Assembly (NCBI GenBank): GCA_002732995.1
Contig: NVTS01000055.1
Span: 9,207-17,106 of the forward strand
Reading direction: 5' to 3'
DNA: 7,900 bases
Source: Marinosulfonomonas sp.
GTDB lineage: Bacteria > Pseudomonadota > Alphaproteobacteria > Rhodobacterales > Rhodobacteraceae
The notes beneath the pieces were generated by a model. It did no database searches. It was not told where the DNA came from and saw only the letters and a list, made by a program, of their open reading frames with translations. A program made the translations under genes and the position numbers. Shown here one piece after another: positions 1-6,061 of this stretch (the stretch's first letter is position 1; each line of letters opens with the position of its first letter).

Positions 1-566
1 TCCTTCAGCGCCAGCACATCGCCGCGCACAATCCGCGCGGTGGGCATCCAGCTGGTGATACCGATGGCCGAAACCATCAGGATAAAAATTCCGGTTTCGG
101 TGCCGAATGCGGCACTGAGCGGTTCGCGAAACAGCATCACCATCACCAGCAACAGCGGCAACAGCGGCAGGGCGAGGAACAGGTCTGTTATCCGCATCAG
201 GATGCCATCCAGCCGTTTGAAATACCCCGCCGAAACGCCCACCAGCGTGCCGAGGAACAGGGCCAGCAACATCGCCGTCAGCCCCACCGCAATCGAGATT
301 TGCCCGCCACGGATCATTCGTGCCAATGTATCACGGCCCAACTGGTCGGTGCCCAGCGGGTGCGTCCAGGATGGTCCCTGATTGCGCGAGCGGATGTCAA
401 TGAAAGAGGCGTCAAAATGCCACAGCGCTTCGCCAAACACCACAGAAAACAGGATAATCAAGAAGATCACCGCAGAGATCATCGCGCCCTTGTGGGTTTT
501 GAACTGGTCCCAAACGTCCCACCACTGGGAACGGGGTGCCTTGGAGGGTTGGGATGAATCAGTCAT
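1..566 (-). CDS. DppC-type peptide ABC transporter permease (partial, C-terminus outside window)
   Basis: Inner-membrane permease subunit of a Dpp/Opp/Nik-family importer, expected to pair with the DppB-type protein encoded just upstream. The visible 188 residues begin with a hydrophilic cytoplasmic N-terminus rich in Trp and Gln, followed by a first membrane helix at about residues 30-48. The family signature HPLGTDQLGRDTLARMIRGG lies at residues 69-88, followed by hydrophobic segments near 90-112, 130-147 and 155-172. The reading frame is open to the window edge and ends at VRGDVLALK, just before where the EAA loop that contacts the ATPase would be expected, so roughly the last third is missing. 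The ATG at 566 overlaps the end of the upstream permease gene (ATGACTGA, 8 bases), which indicates translational coupling. Peptide or peptide-like substrate is a family-level inference; nickel or other ligands are possible. Confidence 0.93.
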   Translation of the reverse strand, partial: MTDSSQPSKAPRSQWWDVWDQFKTHKGAMISAVIFLIILFSVVFGEALWHFDASFIDIRSRNQGPSWTHPLGTDQLGRDTLARMIRGGQISIAVGLTAMLLALFLGTLVGVSAGYFKRLDGILMRITDLFLALPLLPLLLVMVMLFREPLSAAFGTETGIFILMVSAIGITSWMPTARIVRGDVLALK

Positions 567-1566
567 AACGGATCCTCGGGTCAAGAATGCCATACATGAT
601 GTCGGCAATCAGGTTGAACAGCACAATCAATATGGCAAACATAAAGGTCAGGGTTTGCACCATCGGCAGATCATTTGCCTGAATGGCGGTGATCAGCAAT
701 TGGCCAATGCCGTTCACCTTGAACACTTGTTCAGTGATGATCGCACCACCAAAAATCGCCGGCACCCCCAGCGCGATCACGGTGACCACAGGGATCATCG
801 AGTTGCGCAACACATGCACCAGCACCACCACGCGCTCGTTCAGGCCCTTGGCCCGCGCGGTGCGCACGTAATCCTGGTTCAGGTTGTCCAGCATGGATGC
901 GCGCATAAAGCGGCTGATTTGGGCTGTTGTTTGCAGCGCCAGCACCATCACCGGCATCACCATTTGGCGCAGTTGTTTGCCAAAGCTTTCCCAGCTGTCG
1001 ACCACCAGCGTGGTGTCATAGATCGACGGGAACCAGCCCAGAAATACCGAAAATATCACGATCATCAAGACACCGGAAAAGAACGGCGGCACCGAATAGC
1101 CGATCATCGAGATGAATGTGCCGACCTGATCAAACACCGAATACTGTTTATAGGCCGAATAAATCCCGATCGGGATCGCGATCAGCACCCCGACGAGGTA
1201 GGCCATGCCGACCACCCACAGGGTTTGCGGGATGCGCTGCATCACGATGTCCATCACCGGCGAGCGGGTCTGCCAGCTGATCACCCGTTGCTTGCCCTCG
1301 GCGAATGTGGTGCCGGTGATGCTGTCCATTAACACCTGTGGTTCCACCCAGAACATCTGTATCAGCCATTTGAAATACTGGATATGCAGCGGTTGGCCCA
1401 ACCCCAGCGCTTCGCGCATCTTTTCTTTAACTTCGGGGGGCACAGTCAGGGGCACTTGCGCCATCGGGTCACCCGGGGCGAGTTTCAACAGCAGAAAAAT
1501 CACCAGAGAGATGAACAGAAGCGTCGGCACTGCCAGCAGTAGGCGTCGGATGGTAAAAGTCAGCAT
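559..1566 (-). CDS. DppB-type peptide ABC transporter permease
   Basis: Inner-membrane permease of a dipeptide/oligopeptide ABC importer, 335 residues, close to the family norm. The N-terminus (FTIRRLLLAVPTLLFISLVIF) is the typical DppB first helix, followed by LAPGDP. A large periplasmic loop spans roughly residues 30-112. Further hydrophobic segments lie near 117-137, 150-172, 200-217, 258-280 and 306-326, giving the expected six helices. The ATPase-contacting EAA-type loop is YVRTARAKGLNERVV (233-247), followed by HVLRNSMIPV. The C-terminus ILDPRIRYD is also characteristic. The ribosome binding site is weak (GAGA about six bases before the ATG), so expression may depend on read-through from the binding-protein gene upstream. 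The stop codon lies inside the start of the DppC-type gene. The exact ligand cannot be told from the permease. Confidence 0.95.
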   Translation of the reverse strand: MLTFTIRRLLLAVPTLLFISLVIFLLLKLAPGDPMAQVPLTVPPEVKEKMREALGLGQPLHIQYFKWLIQMFWVEPQVLMDSITGTTFAEGKQRVISWQTRSPVMDIVMQRIPQTLWVVGMAYLVGVLIAIPIGIYSAYKQYSVFDQVGTFISMIGYSVPPFFSGVLMIVIFSVFLGWFPSIYDTTLVVDSWESFGKQLRQMVMPVMVLALQTTAQISRFMRASMLDNLNQDYVRTARAKGLNERVVVLVHVLRNSMIPVVTVIALGVPAIFGGAIITEQVFKVNGIGQLLITAIQANDLPMVQTLTFMFAILIVLFNLIADIMYGILDPRIRYD

Positions 1567-1608
1567 CGGCGTCTCGGTTTATGTCTCGAAAAGGGGGAAG
1601 GATGAAAT

Positions 1609-1636
1609 GCGGCCCCGTATTTGCACACGGGGCCGC
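1609..1636 (-). terminator. Perfect 10-bp hairpin between binding-protein gene and permease genes
   Basis: GCGGCCCCGT at 1609-1618 is exactly complementary to ACGGGGCCGC at 1627-1636, with an 8-base loop. It starts 16 bases after the stop codon of the binding-protein gene and ends 43 bases before the permease start. On the transcribed minus strand it is followed by ATTTCATCC, not by a run of T, so it is a poor intrinsic terminator. Hairpins in this position of ABC importer operons are known to protect the upstream message or reduce read-through, so that more binding protein than permease is made. I infer partial termination or mRNA 3'-end stabilisation here. Confidence 0.75.
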
Positions 1637-1651
1637 GATAGTTTCAATGGA

Positions 1652-3352
1652 TTACTTCACGCGATTCCAGTCGGCGATGTTCCATGTTTCGCTATCCCAA
1701 ACGTTCATCTTGACGCCGCCCAGAGTGTTGGAGCGGGCCGCAACGTCGGAACGGTGGGTGATCGGCAGCATCACATAGGCTTGCATCAGCATGTCGTTCA
1801 TAGCTTTTGCAAGGGCGATACGTTTGTCGATGTCACCTGTAACAGACATTTCGGCGACCAGCGCGTCATACGCGTCAGAACAGAAGCGCGGCATGTTGTT
1901 GCCCTGCCACTGGTTGTCCGGTGTTGGCGCCTGATCACATTTCCAGCCCGCCATATAGCTTTCCGGGTCTGTGCCAGAGAAGTTGTTGGTATACATTTCA
2001 ACATCGGCAAAGAACTTCTGGAAGGTGTCGTTTGAGCCGGGATCGGAGCCAAAGAACACAGACGCCGAGATGTTGCGAAGTTCAACTTCGACACCCAGTT
2101 CGTTCCACCACTGTTTCACCAGCGCCTGGTAATCCTGACGCACGGCGTTTGTGGAGGTTTGATACAGAACCGACAGACGCATATCACCTTTGGCGCGGAT
2201 ACCGTCACTGCCACGAACGTAACCTGCCTCGTCCAGCAGGGCGTTTGCACCGGCAATATCTTGCACCAGACAGGCGTCATTCGCGGTAGATGCATAGATC
2301 GCAGGGGCTGGCAGCACATTACAGGTTGGCTTGCCCGTTGTGCCGTAACCGATTTCTGTCAGCAGGGCACGGTCGATGGCCATTGAAAGTGCCTTGCGCA
2401 CTTTGATGTCCGACAGGAACGGGTGCGGGTTGGCGCGTGTGCCGCGGGTTTCGCCCAGATCAGCGGAAACGTCTGTCAGGTTGATCATGATGCGCTCAAC
2501 CGATGAGCCAAAGCCCGATATAACCTGACCTTTGCCCTTGGCGGCCATGCTTGCCAAAACATCTGGTGCCAATTGCAGGTTCCAGGCGTAGTCAAATTCG
2601 CCTGTTTCCAGAACCGCACGACCAGCCGCCGTTGCGTCGCCGCCACCTTTGAAGGTCACAGTTGCGAACGCCGGTTTGTTCGGGTCACGGTAGTTTTCAT
2701 TGGCCTTGAAAGTGATCACGTCATTGGGGCGGAAATCATCCACCACAAACGGGCCAGTGCCGATCGGGTTAAAGTTTTCTGTGGTGCATTCCTGGGCTTT
2801 TGCCCCGACGCAATCCTTGAACTGGGCCATCTGGATGATCGGCGTGTTGCCGCCAACGAATGGGCCATAGGGGAACGGTTTTGCCACACCGAAGGTGACA
2901 ACAGCCGTCAGATCGTCAGTTGCTTCAACACTGACCACATCCTCGAAATAGTTCGAGTTGGCGCAACCGCCATCGGGGTTTGTGCAATATTCCCAGGTGA
3001 ATTTCACATCAGCCGCTGTCAGGGCAGAGCCGTCAGACCATTTCAGGCCCTCGGTCAACTTCCAGGTGATGGTTTTCAGATCGGCAGACACGCCACCATT
3101 GGCAACGGTCGGCACTTCGTCAACCAGCCAGGGCACAATCGCGCCGGTTTCGTCATAGCGGGCCAGAGGCTCCAGAACCAGAGCAGCCGCATCCATTTCC
3201 TTGGTGCCGCCGGACAGGTAGTTGTTCATCGTCGATGGCGCTTGCCAATAGATGATGTTGACGTGGCCGTCCGAGCCGCGTTCTGCAAACGCCGCTGCGG
3301 GGGCGAATGCAAAGGCACAGGCTGCGCCCATCAGGATTGTTTTCATTTTCAT
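1652..3352 (-). CDS. Peptide ABC transporter substrate-binding protein (SBP_bac_5 family)
   Basis: Periplasmic solute receptor of the importer, 566 residues. A Sec signal peptide is clear: MKMK, a hydrophobic core, then AFA with likely cleavage before Glu24. Cys12 sits inside the hydrophobic core without a proper lipobox, so this is a soluble rather than lipid-anchored protein. Family hallmarks include WKLTEGLKWSDG (97-108) followed by LTAADVKFTWEY (111-122), PIGTGPFVVDDFRP (196-209), and DIKVRKALSMAIDRALL (315-331). Apart from Cys12 there are eight cysteines, which fall into neighbouring pairs (123/130, 181/189, 344/361, 472/491), suggesting disulfides formed in the periplasm. The start is set by GGGAGA ending about nine bases before ATG 3352; a second in-frame ATG at 3346 is less well placed. 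It is the first full-size gene of the transporter operon and is followed by a strong hairpin. The length and DppA/OppA-like features suggest a peptide ligand, but the bound compound is unknown. Confidence 0.95.
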   Translation of the reverse strand: MKMKTILMGAACAFAFAPAAAFAERGSDGHVNIIYWQAPSTMNNYLSGGTKEMDAAALVLEPLARYDETGAIVPWLVDEVPTVANGGVSADLKTITWKLTEGLKWSDGSALTAADVKFTWEYCTNPDGGCANSNYFEDVVSVEATDDLTAVVTFGVAKPFPYGPFVGGNTPIIQMAQFKDCVGAKAQECTTENFNPIGTGPFVVDDFRPNDVITFKANENYRDPNKPAFATVTFKGGGDATAAGRAVLETGEFDYAWNLQLAPDVLASMAAKGKGQVISGFGSSVERIMINLTDVSADLGETRGTRANPHPFLSDIKVRKALSMAIDRALLTEIGYGTTGKPTCNVLPAPAIYASTANDACLVQDIAGANALLDEAGYVRGSDGIRAKGDMRLSVLYQTSTNAVRQDYQALVKQWWNELGVEVELRNISASVFFGSDPGSNDTFQKFFADVEMYTNNFSGTDPESYMAGWKCDQAPTPDNQWQGNNMPRFCSDAYDALVAEMSVTGDIDKRIALAKAMNDMLMQAYVMLPITHRSDVAARSNTLGGVKMNVWDSETWNIADWNRVK

Positions 3353-3395
3353 AGTTTTCAGTCTCCCTTAGTTAAAGTCGTCGTGCTGTAGGTGC

Positions 3396-3506
3396 CTAAG
3401 ATGCGGACATGCTACTTTGCTCCGCAGAGTGCGAAGGGATCAAAGCGTTGGTTGGGTTGGTGCAGATGCCCCTAAAAATAAGGGCGGGCAGCGCCCAATC
3501 GGGCAT
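3396..3506 (-). CDS. Possible 36-residue leader ORF upstream of the binding-protein gene
   Basis: An ORF on the transporter strand begins with ATG at 3506, with GGGAG at 3514-3518 seven bases upstream, a good ribosome binding site. It encodes a peptide beginning MPDWALPALIFRG and ending in SMSAS, and stops 43 bases before the binding-protein ATG. It has no membrane helix or signal peptide and I do not recognise it. A TATAAA at 3534-3539 would place a transcript start only about ten bases ahead of its ribosome binding site, as expected for a leader ORF. The first codons run through two alternative hairpins and a T-rich stretch. The frame stays open for 75 codons upstream without a better start. 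It may be chance; coding is supported only by position and the ribosome binding site. Confidence 0.3.
   Translation of the reverse strand: MPDWALPALIFRGICTNPTNALIPSHSAEQSSMSAS
3473..3504 (-). terminator. Attenuator-like competing hairpins with T-tract in the transporter leader
   Basis: Read on the minus strand, GGGCG (3496-3492) pairs with CGCCC (3486-3482) across a 5-base loop and is followed directly by TTATTTTTA (3481-3473), the form of an intrinsic terminator. An alternative hairpin just upstream, GCCC (3504-3501) with GGGC (3496-3493) around GATT, uses the same GGGC and would exclude the first. Both stems are short (5 and 4 bp), so the free energies are modest. The arrangement lies 120-150 bases before the binding-protein start and inside the possible leader ORF, which is compatible with transcription attenuation. 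It could also be a stray hairpin. Confidence 0.4.
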
Positions 3507-3533
3507 GTCGTTACTCCCAGGCAGTTTATTGTT

Positions 3534-3560
3534 TTTATAGTCGGCACAGGCGAGCCGACT
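3534..3560 (-). promoter_or_regulatory. Candidate promoter -10 with adjoining 7-bp inverted repeat (operator-like)
   Basis: On the minus strand AGTCGGC (3560-3554) and GCCGACT (3545-3539) form a perfect inverted repeat with an 8-base spacer, and its last base is the first base of TATAAA (3539-3534), a good match to a -10 box. No -35 hexamer is visible at 16-18 bases upstream, where the repeat itself lies, so an activator bound at the repeat or a repressor blocking the -10 would both fit. A transcript from here would start near 3527, upstream of the binding-protein gene and the possible leader ORF. The repeat could alternatively be an RNA hairpin of an upstream-initiated message. Confidence 0.4.
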
Positions 3561-3580
3561 GTTAGCATTGGGCGAGGTTA

Positions 3581-3629
3581 GCAGGAAAACCGCATGTATC
3601 AACAGCAAATTAACGCTCGTGGCAGGAAA
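3581..3629. repeat. Direct repeat GCAGGAAA, two copies 41 bases apart
   Basis: GCAGGAAA occurs at 3581-3588 and 3622-3629. The similarity continues beyond the core: the first copy is followed by ACCGCATG and the second by TTTCCGTATG, and both then reach ATCAA. A 41-base separation is close to four helical turns, so proteins bound at both copies would face the same side. The position between the two divergent promoters suits a shared regulator. The repeat is short and one pair is weak evidence. Confidence 0.35.
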
Positions 3630-3719
3630 TTTCCGTATGAAATCAATTATTGAGCCATAGCCCTTGACCTTGGGCCAAGTGAGGATCACCTTGCGCTGAC
3701 TGCAAAATCGGAGGGTCGG

Positions 3720-4886
3720 ATGGCCAAACATTACACCTCGCGCGAACTGCTTGAAAAACTTGTTTCTTTTCCCACTGTCAGCTCGGTTTCCAATCTGGAA
3801 CTGGTGGATTGGGTCGAAGATTACCTAGACTCGCACGGGGTGAAATCGCACCGCGTCTATAACTGTGACAAGACCAAGGCGAATCTATACGCCAACGTTG
3901 GCCCCGAGGTTGAGGGTGGTATTATCCTGTCGGGCCATACTGACGTTGTGCCGGTCAAAGGGCAGGACTGGGTGACAGATCCGTTCAGTGTGGTTGAAAA
4001 AGACGGCAAGCTATACGGGCGCGGAACCTGTGACATGAAAGGCTTTGATGCGCTGGCGCTGGCGGCGGTGCCTTTGGCGCTGGAGCGCGGTATCAAGCGG
4101 CCGATCCAGATCGCATTGTCCTATGACGAAGAGGTCGGCTGCATTGGCGCGCCCTTTATGATTGATGAAATGGCCAAACATCTGCCGCGCGCGGCGGCGG
4201 CGGTGATTGGCGAGCCATCGATGATGAAAGCGGTCAGCGGCCATAAGGGCGGGCTGGGGTTTGCCACCCATGTGCATGGCTTCGAGGTGCACTCGTCCTT
4301 GATCCACACAGGAGTGTCCGCCGTGATGCAGGCGGCGAAACTGCTGGAATGGGCCAACCAGAAAAATGCCCAAAACGCAGCCGCCACGCCATCGCCCATC
4401 GTGGCCGAATTTATCCCGCCCTATACCACGTTGCATGTCGGGGTGATCGCGGGGGGAACCGCCCATAATATCACCGCCAAAGACTGCGAATTTGTGCTGT
4501 CCGTGCGGGTCGTTCCAGGCGAAAGCTTTGACGACTGGGAAGCCACCTATATGGAAAAAGTGCGCGAGGTCGAGGCCGAAATGCAAGCGATCCGGCCCGA
4601 AACAAGCATCGAGGTTGTGCGCAAATTTGACGTGCCGGCGTTGCAGCCCGAAACCGATGGGGTGGCCGAAAAACTGGTGCGCCATCTGACCGGCGATAAC
4701 GCAAACCATGTGGTGTCTTATGGCACCGAAGCAGGCCAGTTCCAGCAGCGCGGGTACTCGTCCATCATCTGCGGCCCCGGCAGTATTGACCAAGCCCACC
4801 AAGCCAATGAATTTATCGAAATTAGTCAATTTGAGGCGGGAGAGCAATTCATGCACCGTTTAGTTGACCATCTATGTGAGGAATAA
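3720..4886 (+). CDS. argE: ArgE-type M20 metallohydrolase (acetylornithine deacetylase family)
   Basis: Cytoplasmic zinc-dependent amide hydrolase of the M20A/ArgE-DapE group, 388 residues, matching the family length. The metal site is complete: SGHTDVV (His73, with Asp75), GRGTCDMKG (Asp105), YDEEVG (Glu137 as base, Glu138 as ligand), GEPS (Glu165) and DQAHQANE (His360). The lid/dimerisation domain occupies about 175-295 and carries SGHKGG, HSS and GGTAHNI. The start at ATG 3720 follows GGAGG by five bases. The ArgE reaction releases acetate from N-acetylornithine, but the setting beside a peptide importer and a second M20 enzyme suggests a catabolic role on an imported N-acyl amino acid or peptide rather than arginine synthesis, for which many roseobacters use the ArgJ cycle (recalled, not verified here). 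The stop lies three bases before the next gene, whose ribosome binding site is inside the last codons. Confidence 0.92.
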   Translation: MAKHYTSRELLEKLVSFPTVSSVSNLELVDWVEDYLDSHGVKSHRVYNCDKTKANLYANVGPEVEGGIILSGHTDVVPVKGQDWVTDPFSVVEKDGKLYGRGTCDMKGFDALALAAVPLALERGIKRPIQIALSYDEEVGCIGAPFMIDEMAKHLPRAAAAVIGEPSMMKAVSGHKGGLGFATHVHGFEVHSSLIHTGVSAVMQAAKLLEWANQKNAQNAAATPSPIVAEFIPPYTTLHVGVIAGGTAHNITAKDCEFVLSVRVVPGESFDDWEATYMEKVREVEAEMQAIRPETSIEVVRKFDVPALQPETDGVAEKLVRHLTGDNANHVVSYGTEAGQFQQRGYSSIICGPGSIDQAHQANEFIEISQFEAGEQFMHRLVDHLCEE

Positions 4887-4889
4887 CCC

Positions 4890-6053
4890 ATGCCCGTTAA
4901 AAACCGTTTCGCCGAAATGCAGGATGAAATCACCGGCTGGCGCCGCCATCTGCACGAAAACCCCGAACTGCTGTTTGATACACCGAAAACATCGGCCTTT
5001 ATCACCGAAAAGCTGACCGAATTTGGCTGTGATGAAGTGGTCGGAAAGATCGGGCGCACCGGCGTTGTCGCTGTGATCAAAGGTAAAACCGACACCTCCG
5101 GCAAGGTGGTTGGCCTGCGCGCCGATTTTGATGCGTTGCCGATTATGGAAGCCACGGGGCTGGATTATGCCTCTAAAACACCGGGCCTGATGCACGCTTG
5201 TGGCCATGACGGGCACACGGCGATGTTGCTGGGGGCGGCCAAATATCTGGCCGAAACCCGCAATTTTGACGGCACTGTGGTGCTGATCTTCCAGCCCGCC
5301 GAAGAGGGCGGCGGCGGCGGCAAGGAAATGGTCGATGACGGCATGATGGAGCGCTGGAACATTCAGGAAGTATACGGCATGCACAACTGGCCGCAGGCCG
5401 AAGTGGGCAGCTTTTCTATCCGGCCCGGCCCGTTTTTTGCCGCGACCGACCAGTTTGAAATTGCGGTTGAGGGCAAGGGCGGTCACGGCGCGATGCCCCA
5501 TACAGTGATTGATACCACCGTGGTGGCCAGCCACATTGTTCTGGCGTTGCAAACCATCGTGTCGCGCAACGTTAATCCGGTGGAAAATGCGGTGGTGTCC
5601 GTCACCAGCTTTGAAACCGAAAGCAAGGCGTTTAACGTGATCCCGCAGCATGTGCTGCTGAAAGGTACCGTGCGGACCCTGACCGCTGAAAATCGTGATC
5701 TGGCCGAGAAACGGTTGACGAAACTGGCCACAGCCACAGCCGAAGCTTACGGCGCAACGGCCAAGGTTAACTATAACCGCGGCTATCCGGCGATGGTGAA
5801 CAGCGATGTGGAAACCACCTATGCGGCCGAAGCGGCCGCCAGTGTCGCCGGCAAATGCGAGGAGGCTCCGCTGGTGATGGGCGGCGAGGATTTTTCCTAT
5901 ATGCTCGAATCGCGCCCGGGGGCCTATATTCTGGTTGGCAACGGTGACACTGCAATGGTGCACCACCCCGAATATAACTTCAACGACGAGGCCATTCCTG
6001 CGGGGTGTAGCTGGTGGGCCGAGATGGTCGAAAGCCGGATGCCTGCTGCGTAG
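4890..6053 (+). CDS. M20D amidohydrolase (hippurate / N-acyl-L-amino acid hydrolase type)
   Basis: Metal-dependent amidohydrolase that cleaves N-acyl or N-aroyl amino acids, or dipeptide-like amides, 387 residues, the normal family size. The N-terminal RRHLHENPELLFDTPKTS is the classic M20D opening. Metal-site motifs are intact: MHACGHDGHTAMLLGAA (Cys104, His106), FQPAEEGGGG (Glu138/Glu139), YGMHNWP (His165) and VHHPEYNFND (His358). The lid domain at about 185-300 includes GKGGHGAMPH, with the conserved His199. It has no signal peptide and should be cytoplasmic. GAGG about nine bases upstream lies inside the preceding gene, implying translational coupling with the ArgE-type enzyme. It is only distantly related to that enzyme, since the metal ligands differ (Cys-His versus His-Asp), so the pair is not a recent duplication. 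Relatives include hippuricase, indole-acetyl-amino acid hydrolases and N-acetyl-diaminopimelate deacetylase; the substrate is not predictable. Confidence 0.93.
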   Translation: MPVKNRFAEMQDEITGWRRHLHENPELLFDTPKTSAFITEKLTEFGCDEVVGKIGRTGVVAVIKGKTDTSGKVVGLRADFDALPIMEATGLDYASKTPGLMHACGHDGHTAMLLGAAKYLAETRNFDGTVVLIFQPAEEGGGGGKEMVDDGMMERWNIQEVYGMHNWPQAEVGSFSIRPGPFFAATDQFEIAVEGKGGHGAMPHTVIDTTVVASHIVLALQTIVSRNVNPVENAVVSVTSFETESKAFNVIPQHVLLKGTVRTLTAENRDLAEKRLTKLATATAEAYGATAKVNYNRGYPAMVNSDVETTYAAEAAASVAGKCEEAPLVMGGEDFSYMLESRPGAYILVGNGDTAMVHHPEYNFNDEAIPAGCSWWAEMVESRMPAA

Positions 6054-6061
6054 GACGTGTG

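Larger units (their letters stand above)
3353..3719. promoter_or_regulatory. Divergent control region between transporter and hydrolase operons
   Basis: These 367 bases separate two divergently transcribed operons and must carry both promoters. Besides the separately listed elements, there is a perfect palindrome GGAAATTTCC at 3625-3634, the near-continuous inverted repeat TCAATTATTGA at 3643-3653, and CTTGGGCCAAG at 3669-3679, all on the hydrolase side. A TTGACC hexamer at 3664-3669 resembles a -35 element for the hydrolase operon, but the bases 17 downstream (CACCTT) are not a convincing -10, so I cannot place that promoter. Shared control of both operons by one regulator is an inference from the arrangement; no regulator gene is in the window. 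Confidence 0.6.

Noticed and set aside
382..1332. A 316-residue plus-strand open frame opposite the two permease genes.
   Set aside because: It is very rich in His, Asp and Arg, typical of antisense frames of GC-rich membrane-protein genes, and has no domain features.
3409..3540. A 43-codon plus-strand ORF opposite the possible leader ORF.
   Set aside because: It has no good ribosome binding site, runs into the binding-protein gene's promoter region antisense, and has no recognisable features.
3664..3692. TTGACC as part of a sigma-70 promoter, or a sigma-54 promoter with TTGC at 3691-3694.
   Set aside because: No acceptable -10 lies 16-18 bases downstream, and the GG expected ten bases before the GC of a sigma-54 site is absent.
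3396..3731. The longer 111-residue minus-strand frame covering most of the divergent region.
   Set aside because: Its start lies inside the ArgE-type gene, it has no ribosome binding site, and it spans the putative promoters; only the last 36 codons have a plausible start.
4872..5966. A 364-residue minus-strand open frame opposite the M20D gene.
   Set aside because: It is an antisense shadow with unnatural His/Gly/Arg composition; the plus strand encodes a complete enzyme with all metal ligands.
6014..6061. An upstream in-frame ATG extending the amidotransferase-like protein by 16 residues.
   Set aside because: It overlaps the M20D gene by 40 bases and its extra residues do not fit the start of the GATase fold, whereas ATG 6062 has AGGA at proper spacing.
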